A stretch of DNA of 64,000 nt from Helicobacter cetorum MIT 00-7128 (GCF_000259255.1 NC_017737.1:248001-312000), one strand, 5' to 3'. Shown: positions 1 to 7,600, counted from the first letter of the stretch. The notes: generated by a model not told the origin, from the letters alone. Numbers and translations: made by a program.

Positions 1-17
1 GAAAACATTGCATTAAA

Positions 18-38
18 GGGGAGTTTTAAAAACTCCCC
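18..38 (-). terminator. Hairpin after toxin-like ORF, copy 1
   Basis: GGGGAGTTTT pairs with AAAACTCCCC almost without a loop. On the minus strand it is followed by the short U-stretch TTTAAT. It lies 6 nt after the peptide stop codon and is identical in copy 2. Confidence 0.6.
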
Positions 39-44
39 ACAATT

Positions 45-104
45 TTAATAACAAGGTGTTACTAAAATTGCACACAATAGTGCTATAATAACAATGTTTG
101 TCAT
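45..104 (-). CDS. 19-residue hydrophobic peptide, putative type I toxin (copy 1)
   Basis: The ORF encodes MTNIVIIALLCAILVTPCY, a single hydrophobic segment with no charged residues. A perfect AAGGAG ribosome binding site lies 7 nt before the ATG. A minus-strand TATAAT at 195-190 gives a leader of about 80 nt, and a hairpin at 18-38 follows the stop codon. Size and composition resemble Ibs-type membrane toxins of enterobacteria. The arrangement, with an antisense promoter inside the ORF, resembles AapA/IsoA of H. pylori, although the peptide is not like the roughly 30-residue AapA. Toxicity is inferred from this layout and has not been shown. Confidence 0.7.
   Translation of the reverse strand: MTNIVIIALLCAILVTPCY
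84..89 (+). promoter_or_regulatory. Antisense RNA promoter -10, copy 1
   Basis: TGCTATAAT is an extended -10 box located inside the peptide ORF but reading on the plus strand. The predicted transcription start is near 96, so the RNA would cover the peptide start codon, ribosome binding site and leader. Confidence 0.65.
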
Positions 105-172
105 TGGTATCTCCTTAAATTAAATTTAGGGAAAATACCGCCTAGAGAAGTTCTAACCTTCTTTAGGCTTTT
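96..172 (+). ncRNA. Putative antisense antitoxin RNA, copy 1
   Basis: The predicted RNA of about 77 nt starts downstream of the TATAAT at 84-89. It ends at an 11-bp stem (140-150 with 158-168) followed by TTTT. The stem contains a G-U pair only when read on the plus strand; the same position is an A-C mismatch on the minus strand. The hairpin is therefore built to terminate plus-strand RNA. The RNA is fully complementary to the peptide's start codon and ribosome binding site, as expected of an IsoA- or Sib-like antitoxin. The ends are inferred. Confidence 0.6.
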
Positions 173-189
173 AACTTCCCTAGACTTGA

Positions 190-195
190 ATTATA
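190..195 (-). promoter_or_regulatory. Toxin mRNA promoter -10, copy 1
   Basis: A minus-strand TATAAT is followed after 6-7 nt by the likely start near 183. It is conserved in copy 2 at 505-510. Confidence 0.55.
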
Positions 196-334
196 TCCTA
201 AAGCTTATTTTTTAGAAATTAAAATAAAATCAAAAAAGGAATTTGAAAAAGCTTTGATTAGCGTTTGTATGCTAAATAGAAATATTATGAAAGATTTAAA
301 AAAATATAAAATTTAATGAAAACATTGCATTAAA

Positions 335-355
335 GGGGAGTTTTAAAAACTCCCC
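335..355 (-). terminator. Hairpin after toxin-like ORF, copy 2
   Basis: It is identical to the copy 1 hairpin, with GGGGAGTTTT pairing to AAAACTCCCC immediately after the peptide gene. Confidence 0.6.
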
Positions 356-361
356 ACAATT

Positions 362-421
362 TTAATAACAAGGTGTTACTAAAATTGCACACAATAGTGC
401 TATAATAACAATGTTTAGCAT
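362..421 (-). CDS. 19-residue hydrophobic peptide, putative type I toxin (copy 2)
   Basis: The ORF encodes MLNIVIIALLCAILVTPCY and differs from copy 1 only at residue 2. From codon 3 to the stop the DNA is identical between copies, so the coding sequence appears recently duplicated or under strong constraint. The ribosome binding site AAAGGAG lies just upstream of the ATG, and the minus-strand -10 TATAAT is at 510-505. The hairpin at 335-355 follows the stop. The role is inferred as for copy 1. Confidence 0.7.
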   Translation of the reverse strand: MLNIVIIALLCAILVTPCY

Positions 422-489
422 TGTTGCTCCTTTAAGTTGAACTTAGAGAAGCAAACGCCTAGAGAAGTTGCCACCTTCTTTAGGCTTAA
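413..489 (+). ncRNA. Putative antisense antitoxin RNA, copy 2
   Basis: An internal plus-strand TATAAT at 401-406 predicts a start near 413. The RNA would end at the stem-loop 457-485, which has the same GCCTAGAGAAG and CTTCTTTAGGC arms as copy 1. The loop differs and the following U-run (TTAACTT) is weaker than in copy 1. The part that would pair with the toxin leader differs in sequence from copy 1. Confidence 0.55.
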
Positions 490-504
490 CTTCCCTAGAC
501 TTGA

Positions 505-510
505 ATTATA
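505..510 (-). promoter_or_regulatory. Toxin mRNA promoter -10, copy 2
   Basis: A minus-strand TATAAT lies in the same context as copy 1 (GATATAATTC). Confidence 0.55.
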
Positions 511-527
511 TCCTAAAGCTTATTTTT

Positions 528-878
528 AAAAATTAAATAATCAAAAGATTAAAAATAAAAAACTAAGACATTGCCTTTTAAAATATTTAATCGTTCGTTT
601 TAGAATGCGTTTTAAAAGGTGAAAGGGCTTAATGAAAGAGAATTTTTCTGTAAGGATTAGGGGCAAATCCAACTCAATTTATCATGCTCAAAACATGATA
701 AAAACCTTTGCGTGAGTTTTCTTTTTTGGAAAGTTTGAGTTAAAATTTTCACGCTAAAAAGGTTTCCCTCATTTTTTGGAGTTCTTTAAAGCGAGAATTA
801 AGTCCCTTTAAATCAAAATCGTTTTTAATTATTTTTAAAATATTTTATCATAAAGCGTTATTCAAAAATAAACGCCTT
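528..878. other. Gene-free interval between toxin repeats and thyX
   Basis: I see no convincing gene in this AT-rich stretch. It holds a 9-bp stem with a 7-nt loop at 678-702 (TTTATCATG with CATGATAAA) and a 27-codon ORF at 632-715 that I do not accept as a gene. The thyX terminator lies at its right end. H. pylori carries IS605-type transposase genes near this spot as far as I recall; none is present here. Confidence 0.5.
855..875 (-). terminator. Probable terminator of the punB-glmS-thyX operon
   Basis: GCGTT pairs with AACGC around an AT-rich loop 3 nt after the thyX stop. TTTAT follows on the minus strand. The stem is short, so this is only moderately supported. Confidence 0.4.
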
Positions 879-1514
879 TTAATTTTCTTTATGTTTTAAA
901 CAATCAACAAATAAATATTTATGCTCATTAGGTAAAGCATTAAATAAGCCTAGCGCTAAGTCTTGCATTTCTTTTAAGGCTTTGTTAGAACTTCGTAATG
1001 CCAATAGATTTTGCAAAGAGCGTGCGTTAATACTATAGGCTAAATGCGTTTTATAGCTTTCAGGCATGGCGTATTTGGCTAAATCGTTTTTGATATTATG
1101 CTCGCTTAATAAAACCCTTAAATTTTCTAAAGCTAGAACGCTCATCTCATTGACTTTCTCATTATCTACAAACACTAAAAATTCTTTCGCCCTAGCTAGA
1201 TTAATCTCGTTTATGGGTAAAAAACTCTCTTTGTCTTTAAGTTCTCTTAGAGTATAACGGCTAGACTTAACGCTTAAACTCGCTATTCTATGACGGCTTA
1301 GTTCTTGTAACGCCCCCCTAGATAAACCCTTAATCTCAAAATTGTAATAAAGGTGTTCTAAAGTGGAAGAATGCCTAAAGATATTCCCTACTCTATGAAT
1401 TAATTCCTTATCCTTACAACCCCCATCATCGCTGTATTCAAAACTTTGCCAGCAAGTCCTAATCGCTTGGCTTGCTATTTCTAAAGGGGTGTAGTGTTTG
1501 CAAACAACTTCCAT
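879..1514 (-). CDS. thyX: FAD-dependent thymidylate synthase ThyX
   Basis: This flavin-dependent enzyme makes dTMP from dUMP using methylenetetrahydrofolate and NADPH, the route used by Helicobacter in place of ThyA. Residues 74-88 (RHRIASLSVKSSRYT) carry the ThyX signature RHR followed by Ser-x-x-Ser-x-Arg, which binds dUMP and FAD. At 211 residues the length is normal for the epsilonproteobacterial form. It starts 4 nt after the glmS stop, so it is the last gene of a minus-strand operon. A weak hairpin follows. H. pylori has the same order. Confidence 0.93.
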   Translation of the reverse strand: MEVVCKHYTPLEIASQAIRTCWQSFEYSDDGGCKDKELIHRVGNIFRHSSTLEHLYYNFEIKGLSRGALQELSRHRIASLSVKSSRYTLRELKDKESFLPINEINLARAKEFLVFVDNEKVNEMSVLALENLRVLLSEHNIKNDLAKYAMPESYKTHLAYSINARSLQNLLALRSSNKALKEMQDLALGLFNALPNEHKYLFVDCLKHKEN

Positions 1515-1518
1515 TATA

Positions 1519-3312
1519 TTACTCCACAGTTACACTTTTAGCTAGATTTCTGGGGTGGTCTACATCGTGATTTAGTCGCATGGCAATTTCTAAGGCTAAA
1601 AGTTGCAACGCCAAATTGGTGCGAAAAAATTCTTCCATATAACTCTCACTCTTTTCTAGCTTAATAAAATCATCAGCTATTTCTAAAACTTCAGAGCTTA
1701 ACACACAAATGGTAGAATCTCTTGCACTTAATTCTTCAATATTACTCTTAGTTTTATCAAATAACAAATGCTTAGATAATAGTGCAATCGTAAAAAGATT
1801 AGAATCCACTAATGCAATCGGCCCATGTTTCATCTCTGCACTCGCATACCCTTCAGCGTGTAAATAGCTGATTTCTTTAAGTTTTAATGCCCCTTCTAAA
1901 GCGAGCGGATAAAACACATCACGCCCGATATAAAAAAAGCCATGCCCATGCAAGTAGCGTTTGGATAAGCGTTTGATTTTTTCATGCAATTTAGGCTCTA
2001 CTAGCATGGCATTCACACTATCTAGCATGCTTTTGGCTTGAATTTTTTCTTCTTCCTTAGAAATCGTTTTTAGTTGTTTGCCTACATACACGCTTAAGAG
2101 CCATAAAAGCATTACTTGTGAAGAAAACGCCTTAGTAGATGCTACGCTTCTTTCTACTCCTGCTCTAGTTAAAAGGGTGTAATCACTGATTCTACTCATC
2201 ATGCTAAAGGGGGCGTTACACAAACTAATGGTTTTAAGCCCTTGAGCTTTGGCTAATTTTAAAGCTTCTAAAGTATCAGCGGTTTCGCCACTTTGAGAAA
2301 TCGCTATAAAAAGCTCGTTTTTATTAGCCTTAAAGTTAGCGTAGCGGTATTCGCTCGCTAAAATGGCTCTTGCTCTCACTTTGGCTAATCTTTCAAATAA
2401 ATACACACTAGCCATGCTCGCATGGTAGCTACTCCCACAAGAACACAGCGTGATTTCACTCACATTTTCTAAAAACTTAGGGTCAATTTCACAATACACA
2501 TTCAAGCCTTCTAAACGCCCTTCTAAGCATTCTAATAGGCTACTATGTTGCTCATAAATCTCTTTTTCTAAATAATTTCTAAAATTGCCTTTAGAACAAT
2601 CTTTGTTATCAAAGGCGTAGTCTTTCATGTTTTCAATATTTTTTAAATCTTTAAAACTCTCTAAAGAAATTTGCCCCACACTATTTTCTTCTAAGACTAC
2701 AAATTGCTCCACTTTAGAAGCTAGAACGCTTAAACTTGATGCAAAAAATAACCCTTCTTTACCTTTACCCACGACTAAAGGCGAAGAAGATTTAGCATAA
2801 AACAAGCTTTCTTTAGCTCTTTTATGGAGCATTAAGATTGCATAACTCCCTTCTAAAAGACTAATGCATTTTTGAAAGGCTTTCAATAAATCACTCTCTT
2901 TTTTAAGCGTTTCTTCTAATAGATGGGCGATGACTTCAGTATCTGTTTGGCTTAAAAACACATGCCCTTTAGCTTCTAATTCTTTTTTTAAGCTTGCATA
3001 ATTTTCAATAATCCCATTATGCACTAAAGCTAAATTTTCTGTGAAATGCGGATGAGCATTTATGCTACTTGGCTTTCCATGGGTTGCCCATCTTGTGTGA
3101 GCGATACTCACGCCAAAATTCAAAAACTCTTTATTTTCAAGCTCTAATTTTAAATTTTCTAATTTCCCTTGGGCTTTATACACTTCTAAATGATTATCGC
3201 TCAACACCGCTAAACCAGCACTATCATACCCCCTATATTCTAATTCTTTCAAGCCTTCTAAAAGGATTTGCTTTTTTTCACTATTTCCTATGTAACCTAC
3301 AATCCCACACAT
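1519..3312 (-). CDS. glmS: Glutamine-fructose-6-phosphate aminotransferase
   Basis: GlmS converts fructose-6-phosphate and glutamine to glucosamine-6-phosphate, the first committed step to peptidoglycan and LPS amino sugars. The N-terminus MCGIVGYIG exposes Cys2 as the class II glutaminase nucleophile, and HTRWATHG and NGIIENY follow. Two SIS sugar-isomerase domains fill the C-terminal half ([17 protein letters not shown]) and the protein ends in the typical [12 protein letters not shown]. The 597-residue length is standard. The ATG directly follows the stop codon of the upstream 79-residue gene, indicating translational coupling. Confidence 0.97.
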   Translation of the reverse strand: MCGIVGYIGNSEKKQILLEGLKELEYRGYDSAGLAVLSDNHLEVYKAQGKLENLKLELENKEFLNFGVSIAHTRWATHGKPSSINAHPHFTENLALVHNGIIENYASLKKELEAKGHVFLSQTDTEVIAHLLEETLKKESDLLKAFQKCISLLEGSYAILMLHKRAKESLFYAKSSSPLVVGKGKEGLFFASSLSVLASKVEQFVVLEENSVGQISLESFKDLKNIENMKDYAFDNKDCSKGNFRNYLEKEIYEQHSSLLECLEGRLEGLNVYCEIDPKFLENVSEITLCSCGSSYHASMASVYLFERLAKVRARAILASEYRYANFKANKNELFIAISQSGETADTLEALKLAKAQGLKTISLCNAPFSMMSRISDYTLLTRAGVERSVASTKAFSSQVMLLWLLSVYVGKQLKTISKEEEKIQAKSMLDSVNAMLVEPKLHEKIKRLSKRYLHGHGFFYIGRDVFYPLALEGALKLKEISYLHAEGYASAEMKHGPIALVDSNLFTIALLSKHLLFDKTKSNIEELSARDSTICVLSSEVLEIADDFIKLEKSESYMEEFFRTNLALQLLALEIAMRLNHDVDHPRNLAKSVTVE

Positions 3313-3552
3313 TTAAAACACCAACAATTCTCTTTTGATTTTATTTAAAGCATTTATCAATTCCTTTAAATGCTCCACTTCTTCGCTTAATTGTGCGAAA
3401 AACGCCTCATTCACGCTACTAGGCATATCCATACTCCCTCTTTTAATCTCAATAAAATCCCCCAAATTCAAATTCGCTAATTTCAAAAGCATTTCAATTT
3501 CACTCTGTGCATCTTCAATATCCGCTAAAATCTTGCGTATTTTTTCAAACAT
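3313..3552 (-). CDS. Small conserved protein upstream of glmS
   Basis: This 79-residue acidic, helical protein has heptad-like leucines and probably forms a coiled coil (for example EEVEHLKELINALNKIKRELL at the C-terminus). It has no signal peptide or membrane segment. It lies between punB and glmS and touches glmS, and a gene of similar size occupies the same position in H. pylori (HP1531). I do not know its function; the position only suggests co-expression with glmS. Confidence 0.7.
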   Translation of the reverse strand: MFEKIRKILADIEDAQSEIEMLLKLANLNLGDFIEIKRGSMDMPSSVNEAFFAQLSEEVEHLKELINALNKIKRELLVF

Positions 3553-3593
3553 CTTATTGCCTTTAATTTTAGAAATATTGCATGATAGCCAAA

Positions 3594-4136
3594 CTATCCT
3601 TGATAAGCTTTAAGCGTGTTTTCTAAAATGCGTTTAACTTTAGCGTGATTTTCTTTAAATTCCTTATGAGCGTTAGTTCCCACATAATTACTCACACAAA
3701 AAATCCCCTTAGCTTTCAAAGAAAAGGTTTTAGCCACGCTTAGCACGCTAAAAAACTCCATATTTTCTAATAAAATATTATTTTGAGCCATTTTTTGAGC
3801 AAAAATTTCATTAGTGTGAATGTAATTACTGCTATTAAGTTTCACTCTTTGAAAAAGGGCTTTCTCTTCGCATTCTATTTGTATCGCATTATCTAAAGGC
3901 GTATAGCTCTTAAAGTGAGTAAAACTCTCTTCAATTTGATAACATTCAACACTTTCAAACACGCTTAAAAGCTCAATTTCTTGACTATAACTCCCAGCAC
4001 TCCCTATAAAAACAAGGCTTTCTATACTAGGATTTTTTAAGCATAAGCAAGTGAGATTTATCGCACTTTCTATTAAACCCACTCCAATAGGAATAGCTCC
4101 TTTTAACATTTCATTTCTTCCAGCACAAAGTAACAT
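3594..4136 (-). CDS. punB: Purine nucleoside phosphorylase family protein
   Basis: This 180-residue member of the nucleoside phosphorylase (PNP/UDP) superfamily matches the position and size of H. pylori punB (HP1530). The family motif around MEFFSVLSVAKTF corresponds to the substrate-binding MEMEG-like segment, and FIGSAGS resembles the glycine-rich phosphate-binding loop. It is shorter than typical 230-residue phosphorylases, so substrate preference cannot be deduced. It is the first gene of the operon leading to glmS and thyX. The ribosome binding site is AAAGGG and the minus-strand -10 TATAAT lies at 4205-4200. Confidence 0.75.
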   Translation of the reverse strand: MLLCAGRNEMLKGAIPIGVGLIESAINLTCLCLKNPSIESLVFIGSAGSYSQEIELLSVFESVECYQIEESFTHFKSYTPLDNAIQIECEEKALFQRVKLNSSNYIHTNEIFAQKMAQNNILLENMEFFSVLSVAKTFSLKAKGIFCVSNYVGTNAHKEFKENHAKVKRILENTLKAYQG

Positions 4137-4199
4137 TATTTCCCTTTAAAATCTGATAGTTTAGTTTACCCATAGTTTAGTTCTATTTAATACAATAAT

Positions 4200-4205
4200 T
4201 ATAGT
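4200..4205 (-). promoter_or_regulatory. punB-glmS-thyX operon promoter -10
   Basis: A minus-strand TATAAT lies about 64 nt upstream of the punB ATG. No clear -35 box is present, which is usual in Helicobacter. Confidence 0.5.
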
Positions 4206-4266
4206 AAATTCTAAATTCTAAAGTTTCAAGTTAAAGAAACAAATTTTGGCTAAGGGCGGTGTTATT

Positions 4267-4443
4267 ATGAGCATTTTATTGTTTATTTTGTTTCATTATT
4301 CAGATGCATCTCTTGTTTTTGCTTGCTTACTTTTCTTATTTAGCGTATTGTTTGCCTATGGATTGATTTCTATTAGCTTGTCTTATAGGCGTATTAAAAA
4401 AATCAAAAAACTTCCAAAAATACCCTATAGAGCTAGTTTCTAG
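4267..4443 (+). CDS. Small two-helix membrane protein
   Basis: From the ATG at 4267 the ORF encodes 58 residues: a hydrophobic hairpin (ILLFILFH, then FACLLFLFSVLFAYGLISISL) followed by a basic tail RRIKKIKKLPKIP. The topology is like a small inner-membrane protein with a cytoplasmic tail. A TTG seven codons upstream is possible but the ATG is preceded by a purine-rich AAGGGCGG. It is divergent from punB and lies just left of the origin boxes. I do not recognise a family, and it could be a spurious ORF. Confidence 0.45.
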   Translation: MSILLFILFHYSDASLVFACLLFLFSVLFAYGLISISLSYRRIKKIKKLPKIPYRASF

Positions 4444-4534
4444 CTTATCCTCTTATCCCTAAATATTTCTCAAGCCTCACTTAATATCCATTGATACCTA
4501 GTCTAAAAAATCAGTTTTAAAATTCTAGTCATTT

Positions 4535-4587
4535 TCGTTCACATTTTAATCCTAAGTTAAGCACATTTCATTCATATTTCATTCACA
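4535..4587 (+). other. oriC1: Replication origin part 1 (oriC1): DnaA-box cluster upstream of dnaA
   Basis: Three boxes close to the H. pylori DnaA consensus TCATTCACN lie here: TCGTTCACA at 4535-4543, TCATTCATA at 4568-4576 and TCATTCACA at 4579-4587, all in the same orientation. H. pylori has a bipartite origin flanking dnaA, and this is the upstream part. The boxes also lie 40-100 bp upstream of the dnaA transcription start, so autoregulation by DnaA is plausible. Confidence 0.75.
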
Positions 4588-4627
4588 CCATTTTTGAAGA
4601 TAGCCAAACTAATCCCCTCGTTTGCGC

Positions 4628-4633
4628 TATAAT
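4628..4633 (+). promoter_or_regulatory. dnaA promoter -10 placed for a leaderless mRNA
   Basis: TATAAT ends 6 nt before the ATG at 4640. The transcription start would therefore fall on or next to the A of the start codon, and no Shine-Dalgarno sequence can fit. H. pylori dnaA mRNA has been reported as leaderless, and this arrangement agrees. Confidence 0.7.
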
Positions 4634-4639
4634 ACGCCT

Positions 4640-5956
4640 ATGAATAGTATTGAAAAAGAAATCCTTGATTTAGTGAAACAAAAGGTCAATCCATCTGAGT
4701 TTGAAAGCTATTTGAGCCAACTCAAATATAATTCCAATAAGAGCAAAAGCGATATTGCTGTTTTTTCTGTGCCAAATATGCTAGTGTGCAATTATATTAA
4801 ATCCAAATATTCTGCCCTACTTTCAGAACTTTTGAGTCAAAATAAAATCGGCAAGCATTTAGCTAATAGCGTGCAAGTGCAATTTGAAGTTGGCTCTAAA
4901 ATCCAAGTTGCTGAAAAACCTATCATCAATTATAATGCGAGCAAATCTAGTATCAATGCCTCTTACACTTTTGAAAATTTCGTGGTAGGCAAGTGCGGGA
5001 ATAATGTCTATAAAATCGCTAAAGACATCGCCCAAAGCGATACGCCCCCTTGTAATCCGGTGCTTTTTTATGGTGGCACAGGATTAGGCAAAACGCATAT
5101 TTTAAATGCTATTGGTAATCACGCTTTAGAAAAACAAAAAAATGTTGTGTTACTCACTGCTGAAGAATTTATGAATGATTACAAAGCCCGCTTGCACAAT
5201 AAAACCATGGATAGCTTTAGAGAAAAGTATAGAAATTGTGATTTCTTTCTCCTAGATGACGCTCAATTTTTGCAAGGCAAACCCAAGCTAGAAGAAGAGT
5301 TTTATTATACTTTCAACGCCCTTTATGAAAAGAAAAAACAAATTGTCCTCATCTCTGATAAGCCTCCTAGAGACATTATCGGTTTAGAAGAACGCTTAAA
5401 ATCACGCTTTTCTTCTGGCGTTATTGCTAAAGCTATGCCCCCTGATTTAGAAACTAAGCTTTCTATTGTTAAACAAAAATGCCAACTCAATAAAATCGCT
5501 TTACCTGAAGATGTTATGGAATATCTTGCTCAAAATAGCGACAATATCCGTCAAATTGAGGGCGCTATTTCTACTATTAGAGTTAACACAGACCTTATGA
5601 ATGCAAAAATTGACTTAAACTTAGCCAAGAACGCCCTAGAAGGTCTTCAAAAAGATAATATAGAAAATTCAAACTTAGAAAATATCGTGCTTGCTGTATC
5701 TCAAAGCCTCAATCTCAAATCTAGCGAACTCAGAAAATCTTCACGCCAAAAAAATGTTGCCTTAGGAAGACAATTAGTAGTATATTTTGCCAAACTTTAT
5801 ACACCTAATTCCACGCTTTCTTTAGCTCAATTTTTAGACTTAAAAAACCATTCAAGCATTTCTAAAAGCTACTCTAGCATTAAAAAATCACTTGAAGCTA
5901 AAAATTCTCTGGTATCTAATTTGGTTATGGAAATTAAAACCAGACTAAACACTTAA
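4640..5956 (+). CDS. dnaA: Chromosomal replication initiator DnaA
   Basis: DnaA binds origin boxes and melts the adjacent AT-rich element. It has an N-terminal interaction domain, an AAA+ domain with Walker A GGTGLGKTH and Walker B FFLLDDAQF, the arginine-finger region LKSRF, and a C-terminal box-binding helix-turn-helix with SSRQKNVALGRQLVVYFAK and LKNHSSISKSY. I chose the ATG at 4640 (438 residues) over the in-frame TTG at 4622 because the -10 box covers that TTG. The N-terminal part is much diverged from H. pylori DnaA as I remember it, arguing for a different species. Confidence 0.96.
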   Translation: MNSIEKEILDLVKQKVNPSEFESYLSQLKYNSNKSKSDIAVFSVPNMLVCNYIKSKYSALLSELLSQNKIGKHLANSVQVQFEVGSKIQVAEKPIINYNASKSSINASYTFENFVVGKCGNNVYKIAKDIAQSDTPPCNPVLFYGGTGLGKTHILNAIGNHALEKQKNVVLLTAEEFMNDYKARLHNKTMDSFREKYRNCDFFLLDDAQFLQGKPKLEEEFYYTFNALYEKKKQIVLISDKPPRDIIGLEERLKSRFSSGVIAKAMPPDLETKLSIVKQKCQLNKIALPEDVMEYLAQNSDNIRQIEGAISTIRVNTDLMNAKIDLNLAKNALEGLQKDNIENSNLENIVLAVSQSLNLKSSELRKSSRQKNVALGRQLVVYFAKLYTPNSTLSLAQFLDLKNHSSISKSYSSIKKSLEAKNSLVSNLVMEIKTRLNT

Positions 5957-5961
5957 AACAA

Positions 5962-6130
5962 TGTGAATGAAAAAGGAATGTCAAAAGGCATTTCATTCAC
6001 ATTTTCTAAATTCCTATAACTCCCTAAAAACCGAAGTTCTTAAAAACTATTTTTCGTTTCATTCCACTCTTTCACATCTCTACTACTACTGCTACTATTT
6101 TTAATACTTTAATAACTAAAATTTTAGTTA
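5962..6130 (+). other. oriC2: Replication origin part 2 (oriC2): DnaA boxes and AT-rich unwinding region
   Basis: Two perfect boxes face each other: TGTGAATGA at 5962-5970 and TCATTCACA at 5993-6001. Weaker matches are TCATTCCAC around 6059-6067 and TCTTTCACA at 6068-6076. An AT-rich stretch at about 6095-6130 is a good unwinding element. In H. pylori the dnaA-comH spacer is the part of the bipartite origin where unwinding occurs. Confidence 0.75.
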
Positions 6131-6202
6131 ACCCCTTATAAGCTACTAAAGACCCTAAACTTAAGCTACAATTTTTGCATATACCAAAATTTGGAAAACT
6201 TT

Positions 6203-7600
6203 ATGAAAAATTTTTTTTATATCCTCTTATTCTTTACAAATTCCCTTAAAGCTCTTATCATTGAAACTTTAGAAGAGATTAAAACTTCACCCAAACAAGG
6301 CACTTTCAAAGCTAAAATCATTGATTCTAACGAGAATCATCAAGTCTTAGGAACTTATAAAATCTCTTCAAATGGAAAAATTATTTTTACTATCACACAT
6401 ATTCACACTTTAAACACTTATAAACCTTTTGATGAAAAAACCTCTTTACAAACTACCTTAAATCCTAAACGCTCAATCATTCCCAAAGGCACACAAATCA
6501 TTTTATCTTCTAAAGAATTTAAAAATCATCATATAAATTCTTTCAATTCTTTTTCAAAACCATCACTTCCAAAGGCACGCCAAAATTTTAATCCTGCACC
6601 TTCACAAACTTATTCAAACTTTTCTTATTTAGAAATTCCTAATAAATTACGCCAAATAAACTCTAAAAATAGCTCTTCTAAGACTTTAAACACTTTAGCT
6701 GAAGTCAAACATCAAACTAATGTTAAAGAGCCACTAAAAAGCTCTTTAAATGAAAATCTTATTTCTAAACCCTCAAATAAACAAGAAAATATCATATCAA
6801 AGCAGGTTGTTGCACCCTCTTTGGAAGAAACAACACCAAATGAATTTGAAACTATAGAGCCAAAAGACCCTAACTTAAAAGAATTTGCGTGCGGAAAGTG
6901 GGTTTATGAAGATGAAAAATTGCAAGCCATTCGCCCTAGCATTTTAAAACGCTTTGATGAAGAAAAAGAAACTTACACTGATATTACTCCTTGTGATTAC
7001 AGCACCACTCAGGGTAAAACAGGCAAGATTATCATGCCTTATACAAAGATTACTCAAAAAATCAATGAGCCTTTAGAAGAGCCAGAAACTTTTGAAAGCA
7101 CTCGTAATTTTTCTATTTTAAAAGCACAAAGCTCTATTAGTAAGTGTAAGGGAGCTAGAACTAAAAAAGATGGCACAATTAGACAATGCTATTTTATAGA
7201 TGAGCCTTTAAAACAAAGCTGGGAAAGCCAATACCAAATCACTTCGCAACTTATCAAGGTTGTTTATGAACGCCCCAAACAAGATGACCAAATAGAGCCA
7301 ACTTTCTATGAAACAAGCGAATTAGCTTACACTTCCACACGAAAAAGCGAAGTAACGCATAATGAATTGAATTTGAGCGATAAATTTATGGGGTTTGTAG
7401 AAGTGTATGAGGGGCATTATTTAAACGATATTTTAAAAGAAACTAGCGAATACAAAGAATGGGTTAAAGAGCATGTGCGTTTAAAAGATGGGGTATGTGA
7501 AATGTTAGAAATAGAAGAACTTCCTAGGGCTAAAAGTGTTCCTTTGAGCGTGGATAATTCTCGTGTTAATTGTATTAAAAAAGGGAATTATATTTTTTAA
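6203..7600 (+). CDS. comH: Natural transformation protein ComH
   Basis: ComH is a Helicobacter-specific periplasmic DNA-binding protein needed for natural competence, and it sits next to dnaA in H. pylori (HP1527). From the ATG at 6203 it has 465 residues with a short signal peptide (MKNFFYILLFFTNSLKA), an Asn/Ser/Lys-rich low-complexity middle (about residues 110-210) and a conserved C-terminal half with paired cysteines (FACGKW, TPCDYS, KCKGAR, QCYF, GVCEML, NCIKKG). An in-frame TTG at 6191 is an alternative start without better support. Confidence 0.8.
   Translation: MKNFFYILLFFTNSLKALIIETLEEIKTSPKQGTFKAKIIDSNENHQVLGTYKISSNGKIIFTITHIHTLNTYKPFDEKTSLQTTLNPKRSIIPKGTQIILSSKEFKNHHINSFNSFSKPSLPKARQNFNPAPSQTYSNFSYLEIPNKLRQINSKNSSSKTLNTLAEVKHQTNVKEPLKSSLNENLISKPSNKQENIISKQVVAPSLEETTPNEFETIEPKDPNLKEFACGKWVYEDEKLQAIRPSILKRFDEEKETYTDITPCDYSTTQGKTGKIIMPYTKITQKINEPLEEPETFESTRNFSILKAQSSISKCKGARTKKDGTIRQCYFIDEPLKQSWESQYQITSQLIKVVYERPKQDDQIEPTFYETSELAYTSTRKSEVTHNELNLSDKFMGFVEVYEGHYLNDILKETSEYKEWVKEHVRLKDGVCEMLEIEELPRAKSVPLSVDNSRVNCIKKGNYIF

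Larger units (their letters stand above)
1..211. repeat. Toxin-antitoxin unit, copy 1 of a tandem repeat
   Basis: This is the first of two near-identical units (the second begins at 318). The ORF, its downstream hairpin and the antisense promoter are identical between copies. The roughly 40-nt leader between the start codon and the antisense terminator is clearly diverged. The 5' edge is cut by the window, so the unit may extend further left. Confidence 0.9.
318..527. repeat. Toxin-antitoxin unit, copy 2
   Basis: This is the second tandem unit, offset from the first by 317 nt (315 nt at the promoter). It retains every element of copy 1. The differences are concentrated between 416 and 456, which is the leader and ribosome-binding-site region. 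Confidence 0.9.

Noticed and set aside
167-319. Open frame between the two toxin units, ending FEKALISVCMLNRNIMKDLKKYKI on the plus strand
   Set aside because: It reads like a coding remnant but has no start codon with a ribosome binding site, overlaps the toxin promoter and antisense terminator, and matches no family I know.
678-702. 9-bp stem TTTATCATG/CATGATAAA as a terminator
   Set aside because: There is no U-run and no gene directly upstream to terminate.
632-715. 27-codon plus-strand ORF (MKENFSVRIRGKSNSIYHAQ...) with a purine-rich upstream stretch
   Set aside because: It is too short and of mixed composition, a hairpin lies within it, and there is no supporting promoter or context.
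4622-4639. dnaA start at the upstream TTG
   Set aside because: The codons would lie under the TATAAT box and so upstream of the predicted transcript.
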